A stretch of 21,805 nt of DNA. Source: a virus. The notes under the pieces are model-generated. The model made no database searches. It was not told the origin of the DNA and saw only the letters and a program-made list of their open reading frames with translations. Below are positions 1-5,685 of the stretch, piece after piece. Position 1 is the stretch's first letter, and every line of letters starts with the position of its first letter. The translations under genes and the position numbers were made by a program. The stretch covers positions 1-21,805 of IMG/VR virus record IMGVR_UViG_3300032265_001739. One strand, given 5' to 3'.

Positions 1-306
1 CAGATCCGTAGCGGCAAGGCCCTTGCAGAGGCAGCAGGTCGCGAGATGTACGCTAAGATTGGCGAGCGCGATGCCTGTGGCTTTGGTTGGGTTGATGTCT
101 ATGTAGACCGCACTAACTCAAAGCAGGCGCAGGAGTTGATCAAAGCAGGCTTCCGCAAGGACTACAAACCCAAATGCCTCAGCATGTGGGACCCAGCTGG
201 CGTGCCTACTCAGAGCATCTCAGTCAAAGAAGCGGGTGCCTATGCCTACGCAGAGTACCTGAGCAAGCTGGGCTTGAAGGCCTACGCTGGAAGCCGTATG
301 GACTGA
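1..306 (+). CDS. Unknown phage protein, C-terminal part (5' end outside the window)
   Basis: The frame is open from base 1 and ends at TGA 304-306, so at least 101 codons are present and the start lies outside the window. An internal ATG at 46 is not needed as a start. The visible protein is soluble and mixed in charge. It has a short VDVYVDR strand followed by a helix (SKQAQELIKAGF) and an Ala/Tyr-rich stretch near the C terminus. I recognise no family. It is on the same strand as the ATPase operon but is separated from it by a promoter overlapping a hairpin, so the two are probably different transcription units. Codon use is GC-richer than in the right half of the window, like the next three genes. 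Confidence 0.75.
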   Translation, partial: QIRSGKALAEAAGREMYAKIGERDACGFGWVDVYVDRTNSKQAQELIKAGFRKDYKPKCLSMWDPAGVPTQSISVKEAGAYAYAEYLSKLGLKAYAGSRMD

Positions 307-317
307 AGGGTCTTTGA

Positions 318-346
318 TTGACAGGGGAGCGATCCCCTGTTATAAT
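318..346 (+). promoter_or_regulatory. Consensus sigma70 promoter (TTGACA-17-TATAAT)
   Basis: TTGACA lies at 318-323 and TATAAT at 341-346 with exactly 17 bases between them, a perfect match to the bacterial sigma70 consensus. It is 36 bases upstream of the ATPase start at 382, and an AAAGG ribosome-binding site is present at 370-374. A host-RNA-polymerase early promoter is the natural reading. An overlapping CTTAAATA at 352-359 resembles a weak T4-late octamer, so late expression is also possible. The spacer is almost filled by an inverted repeat, described separately. Confidence 0.85.
321..340. repeat. 8-bp inverted repeat with a GCGA loop inside the promoter spacer
   Basis: ACAGGGGA (321-328) and TCCCCTGT (333-340) are perfect reverse complements around the tetraloop GCGA, which is of GNRA type. 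The repeat fills the region between the -35 and -10 hexamers and takes in the last three bases of the -35. It could be an operator for a dimeric regulator, or a hairpin ending the upstream transcript. The tail after it (TATAATA) is not a good T-run, so I favour a regulatory site over a classic terminator. Confidence 0.7.
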
Positions 347-381
347 ACATACTTAAATAACACACACTGAAAGGCAAATAA

Positions 382-1251
382 ATGGCTAAAGCATCACACA
401 AACCTTCCGCTGTTACCAGCACCGTTATCGAGTTCGACACAGAAGCTGTGGCTCGTAAAGAAAAAGCAATCGCCGCTGAATCAGATCAGAGCATACTGGA
501 TCGCTTGAATGAGCGTTTTGATATCCTCACTGAGATGACCAAGGCTGTGAAGTCTGGCGATGTCCGTGCTATGATCGTCAGTGGCCCTCCAGGCGTGGGC
601 AAGAGCCACAATGTAGAGGCAGTACTGCAAAAGGACGGCCTGTTTGATACCCTGGGCGAACGCAAGCCCAAGTTCGAAGTGGTAAAGGGTGCTATGAGCT
701 CCATCGGACTCTACAGTAAGCTCTACGAGTTCAGCGACGCTAAACATGTACTGGTGTTTGATGACTGTGACGACATCCTGCAGGAAGAGCTGAGCCTTAA
801 TATTTTGAAAGGCGCCCTGGACTCAAATGCTCGTCGTTTCATCAGCTGGAACACTGATAGTCGCATCCTGCGTAGTGAAGGTATCCCAGATCGCTTTGAG
901 TTCAAGGGTGCCGCTATCTTTATTACCAACATCAAGTTCGAGCATGTTCGAAGCAAGAAGCTGAAGAGCCACTTGGATGCGTTGGAAAGCCGTTGCCACT
1001 ACATGGACTTGGAGATGGATACCCAGCGTGAAAAGATGCTGTGGATCAAGAACATCGTGCAGAAGGGCATGTTGGACCGTTACGAGTTCAGTGAGATCAC
1101 CAAAGATGAAGTGCTGGATTTCATCAACAAGAATAAGGACACTCTGCGTGAGCTGAGCCTGCGTATGGTCTTGAAGATCGCTGATCTGCGCAAGGCATTC
1201 CCCAACACTTGGATGGCGATGGCTCGTACTACCTGTATGCGTCGAGGCTAA
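382..1251 (+). CDS. AAA+ family ATPase
   Basis: This 289-aa P-loop ATPase is probably an energy-dependent remodelling factor; its target is unknown. Walker A is GPPGVGKS at residues 68-75, followed by a hydrophobic strand ending in the Walker B VLVFDDCDD at about 123-131. A sensor-1-like strand IFITN ends at N183, and ESR at about 202-204 could supply the arginine finger. The C-terminal 80 residues are helical and charged, as in an AAA+ lid. The first 40 residues are low in structure. It is too short and too different to be the T4 clamp loader gp44. The start has AAAGG seven bases upstream and lies behind a consensus sigma70 promoter. The small membrane gene follows three bases after the stop, so they are probably co-transcribed. 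The AAA+ fold is certain, the role is not. Confidence 0.85.
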   Translation: MAKASHKPSAVTSTVIEFDTEAVARKEKAIAAESDQSILDRLNERFDILTEMTKAVKSGDVRAMIVSGPPGVGKSHNVEAVLQKDGLFDTLGERKPKFEVVKGAMSSIGLYSKLYEFSDAKHVLVFDDCDDILQEELSLNILKGALDSNARRFISWNTDSRILRSEGIPDRFEFKGAAIFITNIKFEHVRSKKLKSHLDALESRCHYMDLEMDTQREKMLWIKNIVQKGMLDRYEFSEITKDEVLDFINKNKDTLRELSLRMVLKIADLRKAFPNTWMAMARTTCMRRG

Positions 1252-1254
1252 AGA

Positions 1255-1554
1255 GTGGAGCGTATAGTCTTATACGCTTCACTGGGTGCCCTACTCAGTG
1301 CCTATGATGTCAAGTGGGACTCCGCAGAGTTCTGGTGCATCCTGGGCCTGTTTTGGGTCAGTGAAGTCATCAACAGATTCGAGGGTGCCAAGATGGGTGC
1401 GGGCCGTGTGCTTGAACTCAGCATGTGGCAGATCGCCCGCATCAAGTCACAGATCGAACGATTGGATCGAGAACAGAGCAAGACTGCAGAGCAAGAGCTG
1501 GCTGACCTAGAAGCAACACTGAAGAACAAGGACAAGCACGATGACCAACAATGA
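1255..1554 (+). CDS. Small membrane protein with a C-terminal coiled coil
   Basis: 99 aa, starting at GTG 1255 three bases after the ATPase stop. Residues 4-17 and about 27-39 (FWCILGLFWVSEV) are hydrophobic and look like one or two membrane segments separated by a short acidic loop. Residues about 55-95 are a charged amphipathic helix rich in Glu, Lys, Arg and Gln, likely a cytoplasmic coiled coil. The architecture resembles small phage membrane proteins of many kinds (spanin-like, holin-like or host-envelope effectors), but nothing identifies one of these. Its tight position behind the AAA+ gene suggests that the two act together. The 3' end overlaps the next gene by 14 bases. Confidence 0.6.
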   Translation: MERIVLYASLGALLSAYDVKWDSAEFWCILGLFWVSEVINRFEGAKMGAGRVLELSMWQIARIKSQIERLDREQSKTAEQELADLEATLKNKDKHDDQQ

Positions 1555-1831
1555 TCAAGACTACGGGCAGTACCTATGCCAATACATAGGCCCGGACACT
1601 AGCCAGTTCAAGCCTACATGCTGTAATCCTACAGCAGACAAGGATGCCAGCTACTGCGTAGAGCACGGGCGCATAGTCTATCAACAGGGCACAGCACGCC
1701 GCAAGCGTCACAAAGAGATACGCACCGTGGACAAGGTCAGACTGGTAGAGCAACTGATGATGGACGCCATCGCAGAGCTGGAAGCTGAAGGTTTCGACTG
1801 CTACGGTGAACGGGCTCTTGATTTGGTTTAA
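1541..1831 (+). CDS. GcrA-like zinc-binding domain protein
   Basis: 96 aa. The N-terminal half has a Cys/His pattern: CQY at 13-15, CC at 27-28, then YCVEHGRIVYQ at 38-48, followed by a basic patch (ARRKRHKE). This recalls the C-terminal part of GcrA, the alphaproteobacterial cell-cycle transcription factor, where a CQWP element is followed by a Cys and a YCxxHxxxxYQ element. The N-terminal helix-turn-helix of GcrA is absent. A regulatory or nucleic-acid-binding role is likely by inference. The C-terminal 40 residues form an acidic helix. It overlaps the preceding membrane-protein gene by 14 bases and is the last gene of this operon. The match was judged by eye and could be another treble-clef zinc protein. 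Confidence 0.55.
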   Translation: MTNNDQDYGQYLCQYIGPDTSQFKPTCCNPTADKDASYCVEHGRIVYQQGTARRKRHKEIRTVDKVRLVEQLMMDAIAELEAEGFDCYGERALDLV

Positions 1832-2067
1832 CCAGACCGGTGGTGGTGGCCAGGTGGGATGGGGGGCATGTACGCAAGCATGCAACCCTAACCCGCTAGC
1901 TTGCATGCCAAAAGTTCTCAAATAATCCCCGCAAAAACCCCTAAATAAAAGTCGACTTAGACTAGATCACCTGGGGCCGAGATCTCGATACCTCTAAAAT
2001 TTTGCGCGGCAATTTTTTGCCCACTATATAGACCTCGGGCCCGCTGGCATCGCGTAAATACAACCAT
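1832..2067. promoter_or_regulatory. Non-coding region crowded with perfect palindromes
   Basis: I see no convincing gene in these 236 bases. They hold the 10-bp palindromes AAGTCGACTT (1949-1958) and CGAGATCTCG (1978-1987). They also hold the 8-bp palindromes AAAATTTT (1996-2003), CTATATAG (2024-2031) and CGGGCCCG (2036-2043), and shorter ones including GCATGC twice, GCTAGC, ACCGGT and TGGCCA. A bulged hairpin pairs 1865-1879 with 1899-1909 (11 bp, with TACG bulged). GGGGCCGAG (1973-1981) pairs with CTCGGGCCC (2034-2042) with one mismatch. A weak TTGC-GCG-GCAA stem followed by TTTTTT at about 2002-2018 may terminate transcription. Possible roles are an operator array, an origin, or a structured RNA. 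Confidence 0.6.
2053..2060 (+). promoter_or_regulatory. T4-late-like octamer (CGTAAATA)
   Basis: CGTAAATA ends seven bases before the ATG at 2068. It matches the last six positions of the T4 late octamer TATAAATA. There is no Shine-Dalgarno sequence before that ATG. If active, transcription would begin within about two bases of the start codon. Confidence 0.35.
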
Positions 2068-2979
2068 ATGCTAAAACAACTGCGCAAAACCTGGCTACAA
2101 CACAAGAAAGAACTGCCGCCCAGTAAAGAACTAGCTGTCTACGGTGATTCATTTGTAGATCCCAATTGCAGTGCCGTTACCAGTTTAACAAGGTCAGATC
2201 TAGCTGAACACTACTACATATCTGCTTGGAGCACACAGTTAGTAGCACACTATTCACCAGAATACACCAAATCTATTAGGGACTATAAAGCCGCTAGTCG
2301 TCCGCATGTCTACGGTCGTTCGGGCGCCAGCAATTGGTACACCTATCAGCGTTTCCTCGACACGCATCATCTCTACAAGCGTATAGTATGGGTTTGGACC
2401 AATAAATCGCGTTGGCCCCATCTGCCCAAGGGTCTAGAAGGACATAACTTCAACACTACCAACATGCACACGATTATTGAAAAACAGCGTCCATATCAAA
2501 TAGATCAGCCATTGGTAGAGCTCCTGGAGCAGTGCAACGGTGTATATCCATTGATCTTTACCGATGAACTACTGGACTTTATCAATGCTGGCATATTTCT
2601 AGATGTACAACAGCGTTGTCGAAGTCGTGGTATAGCCTTGGTAAACATCACCATAGATGATGATCACACCAGCGCATGGCCCGCTACGGACTATCCCATG
2701 CTGAGAGGGCTTAACAATGTCAGTTGGCGTGAACAATCAGGTGTTGATGATCAGCTGATGCGTGACATCATCAATGAGCAATTTCTAGTGGAAATGCGTA
2801 GCTGTCACCTCAACGCAGCCAACAATCGTCTGCTCTGCCAGTTGGTTGTCAATCACCTGGATCAAAACTCTGCCTGCTATCGTAGTCTACCCGATGACTA
2901 CACCTGGGATTGGTCAGTGGATCCCTTGGTGCAGGAGTTCTATTCGAACTATAAACAGCTTGTGTCTACATCAAAATAG
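2068..2979 (+). CDS. SGNH/GDSL-hydrolase-like protein
   Basis: 303 aa. Block I is AVYGDSFVD with candidate nucleophile S28, in the GDS setting typical of SGNH hydrolases. Block II is GRSGASNW with G86 and N89, and a hydrophobic strand ends in VWVWTN at 107-112. These proteins are usually esterases or acetyl-transfer enzymes acting on carbohydrate, lipid or peptidoglycan acyl groups. The normal DxxH near the C terminus is not clear: RSCH at 244-247 keeps the His but has Arg in the Asp position, so activity is uncertain. The GASN motif is shared with the two other SGNH-like proteins of the window (13397-13993 and 20810-21520). No Shine-Dalgarno sequence precedes ATG 2068. No signal peptide is visible. 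Confidence 0.7.
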   Translation: MLKQLRKTWLQHKKELPPSKELAVYGDSFVDPNCSAVTSLTRSDLAEHYYISAWSTQLVAHYSPEYTKSIRDYKAASRPHVYGRSGASNWYTYQRFLDTHHLYKRIVWVWTNKSRWPHLPKGLEGHNFNTTNMHTIIEKQRPYQIDQPLVELLEQCNGVYPLIFTDELLDFINAGIFLDVQQRCRSRGIALVNITIDDDHTSAWPATDYPMLRGLNNVSWREQSGVDDQLMRDIINEQFLVEMRSCHLNAANNRLLCQLVVNHLDQNSACYRSLPDDYTWDWSVDPLVQEFYSNYKQLVSTSK

Positions 2980-2988
2980 CAGTATACT
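2960..2988 (+). promoter_or_regulatory. Probable sigma70 promoter (TTGTGT-17-TATACT)
   Basis: TTGTGT (2960-2965) and TATACT (2983-2988) are 17 bases apart. The -10 hexamer lies in the 8-bp palindrome AGTATACT (2981-2988), so it reads the same on both strands. It starts within the end of the SGNH-like gene, 24 bases before the coiled-coil gene, which has a good TAGGAG ribosome-binding site at 3001-3006. Confidence 0.5.
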
Positions 2989-3012
2989 AGACTATCTATA
3001 TAGGAGATTTAC

Positions 3013-3312
3013 ATGGAATTTTTATCGAGAATTTTTAATCTAGCAGTCAACAATGATCTAACCACAGAGTTTGATCGCGTGAAACAGCGTCATCTATTGG
3101 CTCGGAACAGAGTTGACGCCGCTCGTGTTGAACTGGCACGGGCCATTGAGGGTGCCGCTGAACTGGCAGAAGCTACTCGTGAGGCCGCTGAAGCCGCTGC
3201 CAATCACGCATCAGCAGAAGCACAACGACTGGCACAGGAGGCCCGTGTGGCCGCAGAATCAGCAGACTATCATCGTAGCCTGGTGGCTCGTAGGACTCCC
3301 ACACTGGATTAA
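3013..3312 (+). CDS. Ala/Glu-rich coiled-coil protein
   Basis: 99 aa. From about residue 20 to 92 it is one long amphipathic helix rich in Ala, Glu and Arg with hydrophobic heptad spacing, ending in a short RTPTLD tail. The repeated AxEAA/AELA units suggest a two-stranded or higher coiled coil. The N terminus (MEFLSRIFNLAVNN) is a short amphipathic or membrane-touching helix. The family is not recognised; small structural, scaffold-like or regulatory proteins can look like this. The start is well supported by TAGGAG seven bases upstream and a sigma70-like promoter. It is probably monocistronic, since a strong terminator stem lies at 3389-3419. Confidence 0.65.
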   Translation: MEFLSRIFNLAVNNDLTTEFDRVKQRHLLARNRVDAARVELARAIEGAAELAEATREAAEAAANHASAEAQRLAQEARVAAESADYHRSLVARRTPTLD

Positions 3313-3388
3313 AAATTTTTACCGCTCGGCGCTTCGCGCTCTCTGGGCCCGGGTTCCGAATTATCCTCAATTTTTAACCCGTTGAGAT
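3313..3388. other. Short GC-rich, palindrome-containing intergenic segment
   Basis: After the coiled-coil stop come AAAAATTTTT (3311-3320), a small GCGC-TTC-GCGC stem at about 3330-3340, and the overlapping palindromes GGGCCC and CCCGGG at about 3345-3353. CGGGTT (3350-3355) can pair with AACCCG (3376-3381). The combination of an A/T palindrome, a GC-rich stretch and GGGCCC is like that at 1996-2043. I see no gene. Confidence 0.4.
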
Positions 3389-3421
3389 AAGTACACATAT
3401 ATTTTTCCTATGTGTACTTTT
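3389..3421 (+). terminator. Intrinsic terminator
   Basis: AAGTACACATA (3389-3399) and TATGTGTACTT (3409-3419) form a perfect 11-bp stem around a 9-base loop and run into TTTTGTTT. It would end transcription of the coiled-coil gene. It also covers the ATG at 3412, which argues for the later start of the next gene. Confidence 0.8.
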
Positions 3422-3432
3422 GTTTATTTGCC

Positions 3433-3981
3433 ATGCTGATCGCCATCCGAGACCCCCATGATCCCCTGCTAGCTCTGCTGGCCGACGATCCCGTTAGACC
3501 CCATATTGATCCCCTGCTGAGAGTAAGTGGGCCACATCGTGTGTTTGCCCTAGTGGACCCCCTGACAGATCAGGTTCGGGCCATGGTCTGTGTGGCCTTT
3601 GGCAGTGAGGTGCCCACTGGTGAAAGTCAACTGTTTCTAATGGATCTGGACCTAGCCCGTGTGGCCGTGTTCTACACAGTTTGGAGCTACTCTCCTGGTG
3701 CAGGGCGTGAGATCATATTTGCCGTGCGTGAATGGATACTGGCTCACATGCCCCGTGTGGAGCAGTTTGTCACCTTGAGCCCTAAAACTGACATGGCCCG
3801 CAGATTCCATATCAAAAATGGGGCCCGTGAACTTAGAGTGAACGAAGATTCAGTAAACTACGAATATCCCGGTAAAGCTGGTCAAGATCCTCTAGTGCCT
3901 GATCATAGTCAGCAGAGACCTGTATCGCTCGACCCCCAGCCGCTCGCCACTGCTCACAGTTCTGTGGCCGATCATCAATAA
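3433..3981 (+). CDS. GNAT-like N-acetyltransferase domain protein
   Basis: From ATG 3433 the protein has 182 aa. The upstream ATG 3412 lies inside a terminator stem, so I reject it. The strand-helix order fits a GNAT fold: an AMVCVAFG strand at 50-57, a strand at about 67-71, a helix at 92-105 (GREIIFAVREWILAHM), a strand VEQFVTLSP at 109-117, a helix with MARRFHIKNGARE at 121-133, and a final strand at 135-145. The RFHIKNGA segment is like the C-terminal motif of GNAT enzymes. The acceptor is unknown. Residues after about 146 are Pro, Gln and Ser-rich and antisense to the conserved end of the nucleotidase gene, so they are probably a read-through extension. No Shine-Dalgarno sequence is evident. 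Confidence 0.5.
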   Translation: MLIAIRDPHDPLLALLADDPVRPHIDPLLRVSGPHRVFALVDPLTDQVRAMVCVAFGSEVPTGESQLFLMDLDLARVAVFYTVWSYSPGAGREIIFAVREWILAHMPRVEQFVTLSPKTDMARRFHIKNGARELRVNEDSVNYEYPGKAGQDPLVPDHSQQRPVSLDPQPLATAHSSVADHQ

Positions 3982-4363
3982 GTATGTCTCCGGGCAGGCA
4001 GTGATGTTGTTTGTCCACTGAGTAGGGTCCAAAGCGCACACGCTGATCGGGATAGTATTCCTGGATCCAAAGGATCTTGTCATGCTGGCAATCGGGTATA
4101 TCGTTCTTGTGGGGTATGGCTGTGAGCATGTACATGTCCCAACCTAGGTCATCTACAAATCGCTGGGCCTTGAGCATCATGAGGTCAGCCTTGGGCATTT
4201 TTGGCAGCTGACGATAGAGATTGGGAACTTCCCGCAGTCTCTGCCATTCTGCGTCTTCCCAACGATCCAGGGCACTGTTGAATTTCTTTGAATCCAGCTT
4301 TTGACGAGCAAAGCCGTCGAAGTCGGCCACTACTCCGTCCATGTCTACATAAATTGTTGCCAT
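3833..4363 (-). CDS. 5'(3')-deoxyribonucleotidase-like HAD phosphatase
   Basis: 176 aa. HAD motif I is DMDGVVADF at 7-15, with nucleophile D7 and acid/base D9. Motif II is LTAIP with T81, motif III is DKQHH with K118, and motif IV is DILIDDRPQN with D130 and D131. The order and spacing match the small deoxyribonucleotidase (NT5C) family, which removes the 5' phosphate from dNMPs. In a T4-like phage it would adjust nucleotide pools during replication. AGGAAA lies upstream of the ATG. The gene follows the nucleotidyltransferase gene by 24 bases on the same strand. Its last 149 bases overlap the convergent GNAT-like gene; motif IV lies in the overlap, so this frame is the constrained one. Confidence 0.85.
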   Translation of the reverse strand: MATIYVDMDGVVADFDGFARQKLDSKKFNSALDRWEDAEWQRLREVPNLYRQLPKMPKADLMMLKAQRFVDDLGWDMYMLTAIPHKNDIPDCQHDKILWIQEYYPDQRVRFGPYSVDKQHHCLPGDILIDDRPQNCEQWRAAGGRAIQVSADYDQALEDLDQLYRDIRSLLNLRSL

Positions 4364-4387
4364 CTGTGATAATTTCCTATAAAAGAG

Positions 4388-5086
4388 CTACTGCTGACTA
4401 ATACTTAGTTCGGTGTCATGTAGTCGATTGATTAACTTGACTATGCCCTTTATTGTACTATCATTTCTGAGACTTTTATAGACTAAATTTTCCACACTGA
4501 ACTCACCAGCGGGATTCTTGAGGCCCAGCTTGCGATATCTGCGTAGCAGACTCAGGCTGGCTCTACAGGCAGTTAAATTACCAGTTTTCATGGCCTGCTT
4601 GATGAGATTTCTCCAGGACTGGGCTAGTTCTTCAACTTGACCCATATCATGAGGAGGTATGTCTTTTACCGGCTCCCTGATCCAATGATCTGTCAGTAGG
4701 CTGTAGCTGGCCGAGACAGCAGGGTGCCGTTGATCTTCTACATAGAGCTCCACGGGTATGCCGCGGATCTTTAGGCTGTATTCTTCCTTGTAGAGCAGAC
4801 GCTTGGTGTCAAACAGTTCTGCGGCTTCGCGATCACAGCTGACTGTGTCAAAGTCCGCTATGAGATGTAGATCCAAATCCGAATGTTCAGTATAGGTATA
4901 GGCCGCATTGCTGCCGGCTACCACTAGATCCTTAACAGTAAATTCTATACCAATATAACGGTAAAAATCCTGGGCAATTTTGATCAGGCTTCTTTTGACT
5001 TCGGGGCGCAGTTTGCCCTCATGCCAAAGGCGTGGGTTCAGTTCCGAATGTAATTCAATTGGGGCGGCAAACTCGTTTAGGCTCAT
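4388..5086 (-). CDS. Nucleotidyltransferase-fold protein (DNA polymerase beta superfamily)
   Basis: 232 aa. The nucleotidyltransferase signature is VVAGSNAAYTYTEHSDLDLHL at about 55-75: GS at 58-59 with the metal-binding pair D70 and D72. A third acidic residue is E113 in the strand PVELYVED. This is the minimal catalytic core of the polymerase-beta-type nucleotidyltransferases. The C-terminal half (from about 145) is helical, as in many such enzymes where it binds the acceptor. The substrate is unknown; candidates include RNA ends, tRNA, a protein or a small molecule. The start has no Shine-Dalgarno sequence, and AATAAATA ends seven bases before it. The nucleotidase gene follows on the same strand. 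Confidence 0.75.
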   Translation of the reverse strand: MSLNEFAAPIELHSELNPRLWHEGKLRPEVKRSLIKIAQDFYRYIGIEFTVKDLVVAGSNAAYTYTEHSDLDLHLIADFDTVSCDREAAELFDTKRLLYKEEYSLKIRGIPVELYVEDQRHPAVSASYSLLTDHWIREPVKDIPPHDMGQVEELAQSWRNLIKQAMKTGNLTACRASLSLLRRYRKLGLKNPAGEFSVENLVYKSLRNDSTIKGIVKLINRLHDTELSISQQ

Positions 5087-5093
5087 AGTCGTT

Positions 5094-5101
5094 TATTTAT
5101 T
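5094..5101 (-). promoter_or_regulatory. Late-promoter-like octamer AATAAATA (minus strand)
   Basis: On the minus strand AATAAATA ends seven bases before the ATG of the nucleotidyltransferase. It fits the NATAAATA form of T4-type late promoters. If used, the mRNA would have almost no leader. Confidence 0.45.
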
Positions 5102-5102
5102 G

Positions 5103-5110
5103 GTTAAATA
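5103..5110 (+). promoter_or_regulatory. Late-promoter-like octamer GTTAAATA (plus strand)
   Basis: GTTAAATA ends five bases before ATG 5116, which has no Shine-Dalgarno sequence. It sits next to the oppositely oriented AATAAATA in a 29-base divergent gap. Confidence 0.35.
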
Positions 5111-5115
5111 ATCAT

Positions 5116-5685
5116 ATGAGCATGAGTTGGAACAATTATCAAGGTCACCTAATAGCAAGTCATCCTTGCAATCCTCAGGATGAGCATCATCATTCAGTCA
5201 TTCTAATGGTGAACCATACACCCGATACCGCAGTGGGGCTACGAATCAATCAGTTGGTTAATATCCCTGTACTTAAGAACATAGTCAACGAAAATCTAGG
5301 CATTGACTATCACAGAGACGACCCTTTGTACAGCGGAGGGTCTTCCAGCGCCAATAAGATACATGTGATACACAGCATGGATTGGTCGGGTCTGAGCACG
5401 GTGCAGATCACTGATGATATTGGCATTACCAATGATATCAGTGTGTTTGCCGCCCTAAGCAGAGACGAAGGACCCGAACATTTCAAAGCCTGCATGGGCT
5501 TTTGGTTTTGGGCCAACGGACACTTTGATCTACAGATGAATCACAAGATACGCCCGCAGGAGTCCAGACATCGCTGGGAACCTGTAGAAGCCACTATTGA
5601 AAACACTTTCCAAACTCCCGAAGTACTGATGTGGGATCGGGTCATAGAAGAAAGTGCCAAGATGCAGATCAACAGTTGGTTTTAA
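5116..5685 (+). CDS. YqgE/AlgH family protein
   Basis: 189 aa. The N terminus has GHLIASHP at 10-17 followed by SVILMVNHTPDTAVGLRINQ at 27-46, which corresponds to the conserved start of the YqgE/AlgH (UPF0301, DUF179) family: a secured strand, SVI.. and G.x.N. DPLYSGGSSS at 69-78 corresponds to the family's P.Y.GGPV, KIHVIHS to its F.LH strand, and FKACMGFWFWANGHFDLQMN at 123-142 to the Gly/Trp-rich LGYxGWxxGQLE region. The family has no settled biochemical function; AlgH was linked to alginate regulation in Pseudomonas. In a phage the job is unknown. There is no Shine-Dalgarno sequence. The stop overlaps the convergent helicase stop by four bases (TTAA). Confidence 0.75.
   Translation: MSMSWNNYQGHLIASHPCNPQDEHHHSVILMVNHTPDTAVGLRINQLVNIPVLKNIVNENLGIDYHRDDPLYSGGSSSANKIHVIHSMDWSGLSTVQITDDIGITNDISVFAALSRDEGPEHFKACMGFWFWANGHFDLQMNHKIRPQESRHRWEPVEATIENTFQTPEVLMWDRVIEESAKMQINSWF

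Noticed and set aside
1574-1921. 115-aa minus-strand reading frame opposite the GcrA-like gene
   Set aside because: Low-complexity, Cys/His-rich antisense frame with no motif; the plus-strand gene is better supported by operon spacing and its Cys/His pattern.
1941-1948. CTAAATAA as a further late promoter
   Set aside because: Too far from a start (about 120 bases), overlapping the palindrome cluster, and a poor match.
1836-2070. Series of restriction-site-like palindromes (AgeI, SphI, NheI, SalI, BglII, ApaI, NdeI sites) as a cloning linker
   Set aside because: They are spread over 230 bases with natural sequence between, and several extend to 8-10 bp, which a linker would not explain; treated as a natural palindrome cluster.
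3340-3375. GGGTTCCGAATTATCC looked like a tRNA T-arm
   Set aside because: The loop has one base too many, and no anticodon or D-arm can be placed upstream.
3113-3385. 90-aa plus-strand frame overlapping the coiled-coil gene
   Set aside because: Trp/Pro/Arg-rich shadow; the 3013 frame has a good ribosome-binding site and regular coiled-coil pattern.
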